From Paracoccaceae bacterium (GTDB lineage: Bacteria > Pseudomonadota > Alphaproteobacteria > Rhodobacterales > Rhodobacteraceae), in NCBI GenBank assembly GCA_003332035.1, contig QOQI01000010.1, positions 1 to 34,799 of the forward strand: a stretch of 34,799 nucleotides of DNA. Direction: 5' to 3'. Positions 14,897 through 24,064 of this stretch are shown here, piece by piece; the stretch's first letter is position 1, and each line of letters begins with the position of its first letter. The position numbers and the translations under genes were made by a program. The notes beneath the pieces are model-generated. The model saw only the letters and a program-made list of their open reading frames with translations, searched no databases and was not told the origin of the DNA.

Positions 14897-15364
14897 TTAA
14901 ATGTTATTATGCTTTTTTAAATTTTCAACCAAGCCACTCAACGATGTTTCGATTATATCTAGAGCTTGGCTAAAATTACGCGTGTAATAAGGGTCAGGAA
15001 CATAGTTATATTCCAAATTTTCTAAAGAATAGTCAGTTAAAAGATATACTTTATCAAATTTGTCTGGACATAACTTTTGTAAGTTGGATAGATTTTTTTT
15101 GTCCATCGCAACAATCAAATCAAAATCTTTAAAATCAGCTATTGTGATTTGACGAGCTCGAAGCTTGGACATATCAAACCCTCGATCTTTTGCCGCCACC
15201 TGCATGGGCTCATACGGAGATGATCCGACATGCCATGATGCCGTTCCAGCACTATCACAAAAAATATCAAGCTTAGAAGATTTTAATTTTTCTCTGAATA
15301 TAGCCTCAGCAGTTGGTGACCTACAAATATTGCCAAGACAAACAAAGAGGACAGACTTTATCAT
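14897..15364 (-). CDS. Low-molecular-weight protein-tyrosine phosphatase
   Basis: 155 aa cytoplasmic phosphatase. The P-loop is VCLGNICRSP, with nucleophile Cys9 and Arg15 in CX5R, and the general acid is Asp124 in VPDPYY. Length and motifs are complete. Many relatives dephosphorylate tyrosine kinases of polysaccharide export or act on arsenate or phosphoarginine; no kinase or arsenic gene is near, so the target is open. It follows the PCu(A)C gene with 14 bases between, so the two are probably co-transcribed. The start ATG has GAGG almost directly adjacent, which is closer than usual. Confidence 0.92.
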   Translation of the reverse strand: MIKSVLFVCLGNICRSPTAEAIFREKLKSSKLDIFCDSAGTASWHVGSSPYEPMQVAAKDRGFDMSKLRARQITIADFKDFDLIVAMDKKNLSNLQKLCPDKFDKVYLLTDYSLENLEYNYVPDPYYTRNFSQALDIIETSLSGLVENLKKHNNI

Positions 15365-15378
15365 TCCTCTAATCCCAT

Positions 15379-15849
15379 TTAGTGGGTGTGTGAATGGGAG
15401 TTTTTCTTCTCTTTCCTATTTTGATCCACGACAATCTCAATACCAACCTTTCCTGCTTTTTCAAAAAGAAGTGTTACCGGTATAATTTTTCCTGTTTCAA
15501 AAGGCTCTTTAAGACCCATGAACATGATATGATCACCACCGCGAGCAAGAGCATGTTGTTTCATAGGTCCAACTTTAATTCCCTCATCTATGCGCACCAT
15601 TTTCATGACACCGTTATCACTTTTTAAATGCCTGTGAAGTTCAGTTTTTTTTGCAATATCAGAGAATACACTTATCAGACGATCGTTTTCGCTGGAGTGG
15701 TTCATTATTTTCATATAAGCCGCACCTGCCTTAGCGAGAGGGCCCGATGATCTAGCGTAGGCATCAGAAACCATAATTTCGCCAGCACTTAAGCTCGAAG
15801 AAAAGATTGAAATTAATGAAAGCGCTGAAAGAAAAAACGTTATTTTCAA
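15379..15849 (-). CDS. Periplasmic copper chaperone, PCu(A)C family
   Basis: 156 aa with a cleavable signal peptide (hydrophobic 4-20, likely cut after SLSA near 22). The Cu(I)-binding residues follow the family pattern: ELHRHL (His72), GVMKM (Met82/84) and GGDHIMFMGL (His107, Met109). Relatives deliver copper to the CuA or CuB site of cytochrome oxidase. The C-terminus is basic and ends in SHSHTH, a short histidine tail that could hold an extra metal. No Sco gene is adjacent. A perfect TATAAT (complement, 15875-15880) lies upstream, without a clear -35. It precedes the LMW phosphatase gene by 14 bases. Confidence 0.9.
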   Translation of the reverse strand: MKITFFLSALSLISIFSSSLSAGEIMVSDAYARSSGPLAKAGAAYMKIMNHSSENDRLISVFSDIAKKTELHRHLKSDNGVMKMVRIDEGIKVGPMKQHALARGGDHIMFMGLKEPFETGKIIPVTLLFEKAGKVGIEIVVDQNRKEKKNSHSHTH

Positions 15850-15913
15850 TATTTAGAACGCTCGTTTAAAATAGATTATAAAAGACAAAATAGACATTTG
15901 TGCGCTACGATAA

Positions 15914-16198
15914 TTATACTTCTAGCGCTTTGGCGATTTCTTTTTTTACTTTCAGGGCGTTTCCTGACAGCTCGTTATCTTTTGCCTTTGCAAGGAAGGC
16001 ATCGAGGCCCCCTCTATGATCAACAGTTCGCAGTGCTGCCGCTGAAATTCTCAATTTTACACCACGCCCCAAAGTTTCAGATTGGAGTGTCACCTCATTA
16101 AGGTTTGGTAAAAACCTTCTACGTGTCTTATTATTGGCATGGCTCACATTGTTGCCAGTCATTGGCCCTTTACCTGTTAATTCACAACGGCGCGACAT
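15914..16198 (-). CDS. rpmB: 50S ribosomal protein L28
   Basis: 94 aa, complete. [20 protein letters not shown] and [12 protein letters not shown] are the standard L28 N-terminal blocks, followed by [20 protein letters not shown] and a basic C-terminal helix. It carries only one cysteine in the N-terminal block and none of the paired CxxC motifs of zinc-binding L28 forms. The long C-terminal part after [10 protein letters not shown] is typical of alphaproteobacteria. A promoter about 90 bases upstream drives it, and it appears monocistronic; the PCu(A)C gene begins 64 bases downstream. Confidence 0.97.
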   Translation of the reverse strand: MSRRCELTGKGPMTGNNVSHANNKTRRRFLPNLNEVTLQSETLGRGVKLRISAAALRTVDHRGGLDAFLAKAKDNELSGNALKVKKEIAKALEV

Positions 16199-16289
16199 TA
16201 TAACTTCCTAACTTTTTCCTAACAAGCGACGCTTTTACAACGATTTATCATTACATAAATCAATAGGTCTGCTTGAATTCATTTGAGTG

Positions 16290-16318
16290 CTTCTAGGGAA
16301 ATTCTATATGCTCGTCAA
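16290..16318 (-). promoter_or_regulatory. Putative sigma-70 promoter of rpmB
   Basis: On the minus strand TTGACG (16313-16318, 5/6) and TAGAAG (16290-16295, 4/6) are 17 bases apart. Transcription would start near 16283, giving an rpmB leader of about 85 bases. The G+C-richer stretch just upstream (GCCGGAAGGTGC) stands out in this AT-rich gap. Confidence 0.5.
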
Positions 16319-16405
16319 GCACCTTCCGGCGAAAAATACTATAATAATAGAGCAATAATAAAACAAATATTTTTCTGGAAAATAACCTTTAATGATAAAA
16401 TTAAT

Positions 16406-17404
16406 TTAGCCCAGCTCGCCCTTTTTTATTGAGATTTCTTTTAATATTTGATTAGCTGCCAATGCTAAATTTTTCTTCCCCAAAGCAACTTCTTCAGCAA
16501 TTTTTAAGAGATCCGCTTTGATAGGATCTTTGTCTAAAACTGACAATAATTGATACCTAACATCCTCAAGAAGCCAGAATTTAGACTGGGCAGTACGATT
16601 AAGTTGAAAATAGCCTTTTTCCTTGCGCCACCCGACTAATTCAGAAATGACTTTCCATGTTTCACTAATTCCAGCTTTCTCTAAAGCTGAGACAGTCATC
16701 GCCTTTGGAAAACCTTCTGGATCCTGAGGACGTTTTCTCAGCAATCTGAGAGCTCCAGAGTAGTCAGCGCAAGTTCTTGTTGCTTGATCTTTTAAATCAC
16801 CATCGGCTTTGTTCACCAAAATAATGTCAGCTAGTTCCATTATCCCTCGCTTAACACCTTGCAATTCATCGCCACCAGCCGGCGCAAGCAGCAGAGTAAA
16901 AATATCACAAATTTCCGAAACAATAGTTTCAGATTGTCCAACGCCAACAGTTTCAATTAATATTACGTCGAACCCTGCAGCCTCACATATCTTTACAGTT
17001 TCCCGAGTACGACGCGCTACCCCGCCCAAATGAGTTTGGCTTGGAGAGGGTCGTATAAAAGCAGCAGGGTTTCGAGCTAAGAGAGTCATCCTAGTTTTAT
17101 CCCCTAGTATAGAACCTCCTGATCTCACAGAGCTGGGATCCACGGCAAGAACCGCAACGCTTAATCCTAAATCTGTAAGATAGGATCCAAAAACTTCAAT
17201 AAAAGTTGATTTTCCAACACCAGGTGTACCCGAAAGACCAATGCGAATTGCCTGTTTTTCTGACTTTTTTTCAAGTAAGCTGATGAGAGAAACAGCTGAT
17301 TTTCTATGATCGTCACGTGAGCTTTCTGCTAATGTAATAGCCCTGGACAAAGCTCGCCTATCGCCAGCTATTAAACTTTCAGCCATTTTGTTAAAGTCAG
17401 TCAT
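16406..17404 (-). CDS. meaB: MeaB/ArgK-family GTPase (methylmalonyl-CoA mutase chaperone)
   Basis: 332 aa G3E P-loop GTPase. Walker A is GLSGTPGVGKSTF (56-68), followed by AVDPSS and GDKTRM switch segments, ETVGVGQSE, and the base-recognition motif VNKADGD. The C-terminal dimerisation helices are present, so the protein is full length. MeaB protects and reloads adenosylcobalamin-dependent methylmalonyl-CoA mutase. No mutase subunit lies within the window, although in relatives the genes may be apart. It is divergent from the DUF3108 gene across about 110 bases, and about 200 bases without a gene separate it from rpmB. Confidence 0.95.
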   Translation of the reverse strand: MTDFNKMAESLIAGDRRALSRAITLAESSRDDHRKSAVSLISLLEKKSEKQAIRIGLSGTPGVGKSTFIEVFGSYLTDLGLSVAVLAVDPSSVRSGGSILGDKTRMTLLARNPAAFIRPSPSQTHLGGVARRTRETVKICEAAGFDVILIETVGVGQSETIVSEICDIFTLLLAPAGGDELQGVKRGIMELADIILVNKADGDLKDQATRTCADYSGALRLLRKRPQDPEGFPKAMTVSALEKAGISETWKVISELVGWRKEKGYFQLNRTAQSKFWLLEDVRYQLLSVLDKDPIKADLLKIAEEVALGKKNLALAANQILKEISIKKGELG

Positions 17405-17513
17405 TTTGACCAGCTTCCGTATAAACCTAAAATTGTTGGTTGACCTTATCCTGCTTTTCTTGCCTTGTTTAGCCTGAAATTATTTTGCTTGATAGATAAG
17501 TTATAAATTAATC

Positions 17514-18230
17514 ATGAAAAACAAACAAAAACTATTCATTGTCTCTTGTGTCTATGCGATACTAATTTGTGCAAATACTCTTTCTGCAAAAACTGAACAA
17601 TATAGCTTCGATGTTTTTCTGTGGGGCTTAAAAGTAGGTGAATTAGTCTACTCAATTAAAAAAGAATCTAATCAATATGATATTTCTGGCATTCTGAGAT
17701 CTAAAGGCTTTGCTAGAGTTGTTACTAAATATAAATTCGTAGCCCAGACACAGGGGAGGCTTTCTAAGTCAAAATATTATCCAAGCTCTTACAGCGAAAA
17801 ATCAGATACAGGCCGAAGAAAAGAGGAAAAATCAATAGTTTATCATAAAATGATACCAAAAATAACTTCCGCGAAAGCTCCCAAACCTCACTGGGCACAG
17901 CCTAAGTCGCAAAAAGGAACCGTAGATCCAATGACGGCTATTCATTTAGTTATGGGTGATAGAATTGAAAAGGCACTTTGTACGCAAAAAATTAACCTCT
18001 TTGACGGGGCTCGGAGGATCGAAATCATATTATCTAAAATTAATATTCAAAAAAATTCTGCCCAGTGTCGTGGTGACTATATACGCCAGGATGGCTATAC
18101 GGATGAAGAAATGAAGGAAGGTAAAATCTTTCCTTTCACGATAAATTATATCAAGCGAAATGAAATTTATGCAGTCGAAAGTTTGGAGATAAAAGCTTTA
18201 CGCGGACGAACTAAATTTACTAGACGTTAA
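17514..18230 (+). CDS. DUF3108 domain-containing periplasmic protein
   Basis: 238 aa with a signal peptide (basic MKNKQK, hydrophobic 7-22, likely cut after TLSA near 25). The rest is beta-rich and starts YSFDVFLWGLKVGELVYSI, the typical opening of DUF3108, a family of probable lipoprotein or lipocalin-like periplasmic proteins of unknown role. No lipobox cysteine is seen at the cleavage site. Two cysteines (CTQK, CRGD, about 48 codons from the end and near 181) might pair. It precedes hrpB by six bases and is likely co-transcribed, an arrangement that is probably positional rather than functional. Confidence 0.82.
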   Translation: MKNKQKLFIVSCVYAILICANTLSAKTEQYSFDVFLWGLKVGELVYSIKKESNQYDISGILRSKGFARVVTKYKFVAQTQGRLSKSKYYPSSYSEKSDTGRRKEEKSIVYHKMIPKITSAKAPKPHWAQPKSQKGTVDPMTAIHLVMGDRIEKALCTQKINLFDGARRIEIILSKINIQKNSAQCRGDYIRQDGYTDEEMKEGKIFPFTINYIKRNEIYAVESLEIKALRGRTKFTRR

Positions 18231-18236
18231 ACAATC

Positions 18237-20678
18237 TTGTTAACAAAGCTACCCATATTTGAAGTTCTAGACGAACTAGTGGAAAAACTAGTTAGTGATA
18301 AAAGAGCCGTCCTTTCAGCACCACCAGGTGCAGGAAAGTCAACGGCTATTCCAATTAGTCTGACTAAAAATCCTGCTTTCTCAAATGGGAAAATAATAGT
18401 GCTGGAACCAAGGCGTCTTGCTGTTAAGCAAGTTGCCTCAAGAATGGCTCAGACATTAGGTGAACCGCTAGGAAAAACGGTAGGATATAGAATTCGAGGT
18501 GAATCTAAATGTGATGAACAAACGAAAGTTGAGGTGGTAACGGAAGGGATTTTAATAAGGATGATCCAGGAAGACCAACAGCTAACTGGAATATCCACCG
18601 TAATCTTTGATGAATTTCATGAAAGGAGTTTAAATGCCGATTTAGGGCTCGCTTTTTGTCTTGAGATAGCAAGTGTACTTAGAGAAGATTTGAAAATCTT
18701 AGTTATGTCGGCAACATTAGAAATAAGTGCTGTTTCAAAATTAATGCAAGACGCTCCAATAATTTCGTGTGAAGGCAAAAGTTTTCATGTCACACCTCGA
18801 TGGCAAGCAAAACCCGTGGCGCAGGATCAGATTGTTGGCAAACTCATCACGGATGTCATATTGCAGGCGTTTAATGAAAACAAAGGCAGTCTACTTGTTT
18901 TTTTACCAGGAGAAGCTGAAATAATTAAATTGGCATCCACTTTGAAAAATAAAGTCCCAGATAATTGTCACGTATTTCCACTTTATGGGAGGTTGGAATT
19001 CAAAGATCAGCAAAAAGCAATTAAACCAATATTAGAGGGACGAAAAATTGTTCTTGCAACAAATGTTGCCGAGACTTCGTTGACTATTGAGGGAATAGAT
19101 ACTGTCATAGACAGTGGCCTTTCGAAGCGATCCATATATGACGCAAACTCTGGCATGGACCGTTTGGTTACCCAAAAGATATCTAAAGCAGAAGCACGCC
19201 AACGCATGGGGCGCGCGGGCAGATTAAATCCAGGAGTTTGTTACAAACTGTGGTCAAAGACACAGGATGGTAGTTTTCCAGATTTTTCCCCGTCTCAAAT
19301 TGAAAATTCAGATTTGACCCCGTTTGCTTTAGAGCTCGCAATGTGGGGTAGTAATATAGATGGTCTAGCATTACTGACGAGACCAAATAAGAAAGCACTT
19401 TCGGAAGCTTACAAAGTGCTGCAGATGCTTGGAGCGGTAAATGAACAGCTTCAAATTACAAAAAACGGCCGGTTATTGTCGAAAATACCATTGCACCCAA
19501 GATTAGCCAAGATAATTCTAATCGGCGGGAAAGATGCTGCTTTACTTACGTCAATTCTTTCAGATGCAGACCCTCTTAACAACGTTGATAGCTCAGACAT
19601 CAATTTAAGAATTAGTGCTATCAAAAGCTACAAAAAACAAACCTCCAGTAATTCAGGTTCACTAAGAATACCAACAGTAAAAAGAATAATGAAAGAAGCC
19701 AGCCGACTTTCAAAACATTTAATAAATCAGTCCGACTATACAATCGCTCAGCTTGTAGCCCTCGCATACCCTGACCGAATTGCAAAGCGCAGAAAGGGAG
19801 AAAGACCCCGATATATTTTATCAAACGGCAAAGGCGCTGTAATGGCGGAAAATGATCCTCTCAGGTCTTCACCCTTTATAGTCGCATGCAACCTCGACGG
19901 AAACCTTCAAGAAGCTAAACTTCGACACTGCACGCCCATTACACTATCAGAAATTAAAAAATTGTTTGGGAACCAAGTTTTATCATTAAAAAGTTGTGAA
20001 TGGTCTAAGAGACAGAAAAAAATACTTGCTCACCACCAAGAAAAGCTTGGTCAGTTAATCTTAGAAGAAAAAGTTTGGCGTGATCCACCAATTAACATGC
20101 TTATTAATGCTATGCTGGAGGGTGTGGAGCAACTTGGGTTTTTTCATTCAGAAAACGCCAAAACGTTTTTGGCAAGGGTTAAAATGGCTGGGGATAAATT
20201 TCCTGATATGTCAGATAAAAAATTAATGGCTACGAGGAGCACATGGTTAGCGCCTTTTTTGGGTGGCATCAAGTCAGCAGACGATTGGAAAAAATTTGAC
20301 GGCTTAAAGGCGCTTAAGTCACTCTTAAACTGGGAAGAGTTGCAACTGTTAGAAAAACTGGCGCCAGCTTATTTCATCTCACCACTTGGACGTAAAATTA
20401 AAATTACTTATGAAAATGAGTTACCCGAAATATCAATACGTATACAAGAAATGTATGGTCAGATAACGCATCCGATGAGCGCTGGTATCCCAATCAGGAT
20501 TACATTCCTATCACCTGCAGGAAGAACAATACAAACTACTACCGACATAGCCTCTTTTTGGGATAACTCGTACGCTGATGTCAGAAAAGATATGAGGGGC
20601 CAATACCCAAAGCATTTTTGGCCAGAATATCCATCAAAGTCTCAAGCGACTTTGAATACAAAAAAAAGAAACCAATAG
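18237..20678 (+). CDS. hrpB: ATP-dependent RNA helicase HrpB
   Basis: 813 aa DEAH/RHA-type helicase, the usual HrpB length. Walker A is SAPPGAGKST (27-36), Walker B is DEFH (125-128) in place of DEAH, motif III is MSATLE, and motifs V and VI are ATNVAETSLTIEGI and QRMGRAGRLNPG. The C-terminal HrpB-specific region ends with GQYPKHFWPEYP. The start is TTG at 18237; the next in-frame ATG lies after Walker A, so a non-ATG start is needed. No good Shine-Dalgarno is visible, and six bases separate it from the DUF3108 stop, so translation is probably coupled. The exact RNA substrate of HrpB in these bacteria is not established. Confidence 0.95.
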   Translation: MLTKLPIFEVLDELVEKLVSDKRAVLSAPPGAGKSTAIPISLTKNPAFSNGKIIVLEPRRLAVKQVASRMAQTLGEPLGKTVGYRIRGESKCDEQTKVEVVTEGILIRMIQEDQQLTGISTVIFDEFHERSLNADLGLAFCLEIASVLREDLKILVMSATLEISAVSKLMQDAPIISCEGKSFHVTPRWQAKPVAQDQIVGKLITDVILQAFNENKGSLLVFLPGEAEIIKLASTLKNKVPDNCHVFPLYGRLEFKDQQKAIKPILEGRKIVLATNVAETSLTIEGIDTVIDSGLSKRSIYDANSGMDRLVTQKISKAEARQRMGRAGRLNPGVCYKLWSKTQDGSFPDFSPSQIENSDLTPFALELAMWGSNIDGLALLTRPNKKALSEAYKVLQMLGAVNEQLQITKNGRLLSKIPLHPRLAKIILIGGKDAALLTSILSDADPLNNVDSSDINLRISAIKSYKKQTSSNSGSLRIPTVKRIMKEASRLSKHLINQSDYTIAQLVALAYPDRIAKRRKGERPRYILSNGKGAVMAENDPLRSSPFIVACNLDGNLQEAKLRHCTPITLSEIKKLFGNQVLSLKSCEWSKRQKKILAHHQEKLGQLILEEKVWRDPPINMLINAMLEGVEQLGFFHSENAKTFLARVKMAGDKFPDMSDKKLMATRSTWLAPFLGGIKSADDWKKFDGLKALKSLLNWEELQLLEKLAPAYFISPLGRKIKITYENELPEISIRIQEMYGQITHPMSAGIPIRITFLSPAGRTIQTTTDIASFWDNSYADVRKDMRGQYPKHFWPEYPSKSQATLNTKKRNQ

Positions 20679-20707
20679 GTTATATTTGTCATTAAAACTG
20701 CGGTTAT

Positions 20708-21475
20708 CTAAGCAAATGGATTGGAATTATAAAGAACATCCGTAAGATATAATCCATGCGGCGGTGAAACCGGGCCACAAGCTGACCGGTCTTTTGCATC
20801 CAAGGCTTTTTTTACATCGATAGGATTCCAGCCTCCGGCACCTACGCGTTCCAACGTCCCAACAAAACTGCGAACTTGGTTGTGAAGAAAACTTCGTGCC
20901 CTGAATTGGAACCTGAACTCCTCACCGGACCATCCTTCAATGCGGTCAATTTTGATTTCATCTAAGGTCTTTATGGGACTTTTAGCTTGGCACATAGACG
21001 AACGAAATGTTGTAAAATCATGTTTACCAACTAGGCATTCAGAGGCTTCTATCATCTTGGACAAATCAAGAGAATGTCCAATTTGCCATACAAACCCAGC
21101 CTCATGCGCCGATGGTGCTCGCCTAACGAGTAGCCGAAACAAATATTTTCTTTCCAAAGCAGAAAAGCGCGCATGCCAGTCTTTATCAACTAGAGCACAG
21201 TCAGTTATAGCTATCGGGAGAGGCTTCAAATAAAAATTCAACGCTTCAGAAAGCCGAAAAGGCTCCCACTCTTTATCTAAATCACAATGCGCAACTTGAG
21301 ACTTTGCATGAACACCCGCATCAGTTCGCCCAGCGCCAGCTATTGTATGCTCTTTATTTTCTAACTTCGAAAGGGATTTTTCAATTGAACCTTGCACAGA
21401 AAGTTGGCTTCGCTGACGCTGCCACCCAACAAAAGGAGCGCCATCATATTCGATTTTTAAAGCATATCTGGGCAT
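20708..21475 (-). CDS. truA: tRNA pseudouridine synthase A
   Basis: 255 aa enzyme that makes pseudouridine at positions 38-40 of the tRNA anticodon stem. The catalytic aspartate is Asp52 in [11 protein letters not shown]. Other family blocks are [18 protein letters not shown] (residues 4-21), [10 protein letters not shown], and [22 protein letters not shown]. It is complete, including the C-terminal GLYLTDVLY. It converges on hrpB with 29 bases between stops. Upstream on the same strand is the GNAT gene, about 70 bases away. Confidence 0.96.
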   Translation of the reverse strand: MPRYALKIEYDGAPFVGWQRQRSQLSVQGSIEKSLSKLENKEHTIAGAGRTDAGVHAKSQVAHCDLDKEWEPFRLSEALNFYLKPLPIAITDCALVDKDWHARFSALERKYLFRLLVRRAPSAHEAGFVWQIGHSLDLSKMIEASECLVGKHDFTTFRSSMCQAKSPIKTLDEIKIDRIEGWSGEEFRFQFRARSFLHNQVRSFVGTLERVGAGGWNPIDVKKALDAKDRSACGPVSPPHGLYLTDVLYNSNPFA

Positions 21476-21547
21476 ATCTGCGGATAACTTAAATTAAGCT
21501 CAAAGGAAAGTGATCAAAATTTCAATTGATAGGATGAAAATAGAAAT

Positions 21548-22033
21548 TTATTTATAACTTTTTACCAACCCACTTGGAATACTCCAGGCGCCGATAACCA
21601 GTTCAATTCCTAGGATACGATCTGGGTTTGTTGGTTCTGGCATTCTAATATTTGTCAATTTTTTAAAGCCTAAACGACCATAATAAGGAAAATCACCTAT
21701 TAAAATGACCCTAGAATAATCCAACTCTTTAGCCGATACCAAACTATCTTTAATTAACAAACTACCCAGGCCCTCCCCTTGCCTGGTTGGATGAACAGCT
21801 ATGGGACCTAGTAACAAAGCCTCATGTTCTTGGATTTTAACAGGCCAATAACGAACAGCACCAGCTAAAATTTGCTCTTTATCTCTTGCTACCATGCAAA
21901 GCTCGGATATAGGTTTACTATTTTCTCTCAAACGGTACGAAGACAAAGCTTCCCTACCAGGAGCAAAACATAAGTCAAATAATGCTTCAACTTCCCAGTA
22001 ATCAGCTTTTTTTTCTGTCTTTATCACATACAC
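21548..22033 (-). CDS. GNAT-family N-acetyltransferase
   Basis: 161 aa. The acetyl-CoA pyrophosphate loop is seen in LLGPIAVHPTRQGEGLGSLL (Q/RxxGxG), followed by DYSRVILIGDFPYYGRLGFKK, which gives the beta-bulge and the C-terminal YGRLGF block of the YhbS-like (COG3153) subgroup. The acceptor is unknown; members of this subgroup are usually annotated only by fold. It lies upstream of truA on the same strand and is divergent from the flavin reductase gene across about 110 bases. Confidence 0.88.
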   Translation of the reverse strand: MYVIKTEKKADYWEVEALFDLCFAPGREALSSYRLRENSKPISELCMVARDKEQILAGAVRYWPVKIQEHEALLLGPIAVHPTRQGEGLGSLLIKDSLVSAKELDYSRVILIGDFPYYGRLGFKKLTNIRMPEPTNPDRILGIELVIGAWSIPSGLVKSYK

Positions 22034-22140
22034 GTGAGACCCCTCTAAGCGAAATTATCACAAAGAATTGAACAAATTTGCAAATATACCTAGAACGCGA
22101 GTTAACATGGCTCTATCTCATGTTCAAAGGGAGTTTTAAA

Positions 22141-22746
22141 ATGTTTTATAAACCCGAAGAAGGTCATGGACTCAAAAATAATCCATTCAACGCAATTATC
22201 ACGCCCCGTCCGATTGGCTGGATCTCAACAAGAGATAAAAAATCGATTGATAATATCGCCCCATATTCTTTTTTCAACGCAGTGGCTTATGTTCCACCAC
22301 AAGTTATGTTTGCTTCTACAGGAGATAAACCTGATAGAGATGGAACCAAAGACTCTGTAGCGAATATAAGGGATACAAATGAATTTTGCGTAAACATAGT
22401 ATCATACGAGATGCGACATCAAATGAATGCAACATCAAAATCTTTGCCAGCAAACATTGATGAATTTGAACACGCAGAATTAAAAAAAACAGACTGTAAT
22501 TTAATAGAATGCCCGCGAGTTCTTGGCGCACCAGCTGCATTAGAATGTAAATTAGTTAAAATTATAGAGTTACCAGGAGCTGCAAATTTTGCCGTTTTCG
22601 GCGAAGTTATCGGTGTCCATATGCACGATGATTATGTTGTCGAGGGGAAATTTGACGTAAGTAAGTTTAATCCCCTCACTCGTCTAGGTTATCGAGATTA
22701 CAGTGTGGTTAGAGAAATATTTTCTATTTCACGGCCTGACGACTAA
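22141..22746 (+). CDS. Flavin reductase-like, FMN-binding split-barrel protein
   Basis: 201 aa from the ATG at 22141, which has GGGAG seven bases upstream. A TTG at 22078 would add 21 residues without homology. The split-barrel core starts NPFNAIITPRPIGWIS and continues APYSFFNAVAYVPPQVMFAS, the flavin-phosphate region of the flavin reductase (RutF/HpaC-related) superfamily. EFCVNIVSYEMRHQMNATS and FNPLTRLGYRDYSVV are typical of the COG1853 branch. It probably binds FMN and reduces it with NAD(P)H or works as an FMN oxidoreductase. No partner monooxygenase is adjacent, so the pathway is open. Confidence 0.88.
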   Translation: MFYKPEEGHGLKNNPFNAIITPRPIGWISTRDKKSIDNIAPYSFFNAVAYVPPQVMFASTGDKPDRDGTKDSVANIRDTNEFCVNIVSYEMRHQMNATSKSLPANIDEFEHAELKKTDCNLIECPRVLGAPAALECKLVKIIELPGAANFAVFGEVIGVHMHDDYVVEGKFDVSKFNPLTRLGYRDYSVVREIFSISRPDD

Positions 22747-22802
22747 TGATGAAATTGAAAGCTTTTTAGTGACTATAAACCCATTAGAGTTTCAAAAAGG
22801 GT

Positions 22803-22830
22803 TTGTCCTAACTTTCAGATAGGTTATACA
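22803..22830 (+). promoter_or_regulatory. Possible promoter of argD-argF
   Basis: TTGTCC (22803-22808) and TATACA (22825-22830) are 16 bases apart, with a start point near 22838 and the argD ATG at 22866. Both hexamers match only moderately, so this is a weak call. Confidence 0.3.
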
Positions 22831-22865
22831 AGGATCTTCAGTAACAAATAATTTAATAGTGAAAT

Positions 22866-24035
22866 ATGATTACCCCTGTATTACCAACATATGCGCGAGC
22901 AGATTTGGAATTTGTGAAAGGCAAAGGTGCTTGGTTAACAGAAGCAGACGGAAGTCACTTTTTAGACTTAGCATCTGGGATTGCAGTAAATTCTTTAGGC
23001 CATGCTCATCCTGATCTTGTGAAAATCATAAAATCTCAAGCGGAAAAACTTTGGCACGTATCAAACCTATATGAAATTCCACAGCAACGTGCCCTGGCGG
23101 AAATATTAGTGGAAAATTCATTTGCCGATACTGTTTTTTTTACAAATTCAGGGACCGAGTCTTGTGAACTAGCTGTCAAGATGGCTCGAAAATATTGGTT
23201 TGAAAAAGGTTACCATGATAAGTTCGAAATAATTACATTTGAAGGCTCTTTTCATGGTCGCTCATCAGCAGGCATAGCAGCGACAGCATCCGAAAAGATG
23301 ACTAAGGGTTTTGGACCTTTATTGCCTGGCTTTTTAAGCATAAATTGGAACAATCATGAGGCGATAAAGAACTCAATTTCAGATAGAACTGCCGCCATCT
23401 TACTTGAACCTATTCAGGGAGAAGGCGGCATCAGAGTAGTACCCGAACAATGTTTAAAAGGAATTCGTGAATTTTGTGACGAAAATAAAATTTTATTGAT
23501 ACTTGATGAAGTCCAATGTGGTGTTGGACGAACAGGTAAATTGTTCGCTCACGAATGGGCAGAAATTGAACCAGACATTATGATGGTGGCAAAAGGAATA
23601 GGCGGCGGATTTCCATTGGGTGCAGTTCTTGCAAAAGAAAATGCCGCAAGTGGAATGACTGCTGGGACTCATGGATCGACCTATGGAGGAAACCCATTAG
23701 GTTGTTCTATAGGGCTAAAAGTTATGGATATTATTTCTAATCCTAATTTTTTGCTTGATGTTAACCACAAAGCAAAAAATTTTCGTGCCGGGCTTTCGGA
23801 ACTGCTAAATAAAAACACTTCTATTTTTGAAGAAGTGCGCGGCAAAGGTCTTATGCTTGGACTTAAATGTAAGGTCCAAAATATCGATGTTGTGAATGCT
23901 GGTTATTCAAACAAACTGCTAACGGTGCCAGCAGGAGACAACGTAGTGCGCCTTTTGCCCCCATTAACTATTTCTGATAAAGAAATAAAACAAGCGCTTG
24001 AAAAATTAGATTGCGTGATGACAGAACTTTCTTAA
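22866..24035 (+). CDS. argD: Acetylornithine aminotransferase ArgD
   Basis: 389 aa PLP-dependent class III aminotransferase. It converts N-acetylglutamate semialdehyde to N-acetylornithine in arginine synthesis, and relatives also act on succinyl-diaminopimelate. The PLP lysine is Lys243 in MVAKGIGGGFPLGA, with the cofactor aspartate at Asp214 in LILDEVQCGVGRTG. FFTNSGTESCELAVKMAR (91-108) and FHGRSSAGIAATAS are the phosphate and substrate blocks. It is full length, with 29 bases before argF on the same strand, so the two are an operon covering consecutive parts of the arginine pathway. Confidence 0.95.
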   Translation: MITPVLPTYARADLEFVKGKGAWLTEADGSHFLDLASGIAVNSLGHAHPDLVKIIKSQAEKLWHVSNLYEIPQQRALAEILVENSFADTVFFTNSGTESCELAVKMARKYWFEKGYHDKFEIITFEGSFHGRSSAGIAATASEKMTKGFGPLLPGFLSINWNNHEAIKNSISDRTAAILLEPIQGEGGIRVVPEQCLKGIREFCDENKILLILDEVQCGVGRTGKLFAHEWAEIEPDIMMVAKGIGGGFPLGAVLAKENAASGMTAGTHGSTYGGNPLGCSIGLKVMDIISNPNFLLDVNHKAKNFRAGLSELLNKNTSIFEEVRGKGLMLGLKCKVQNIDVVNAGYSNKLLTVPAGDNVVRLLPPLTISDKEIKQALEKLDCVMTELS

Positions 24036-24064
24036 TAGAAGATATTCAAAAAAAATTGTGAACC

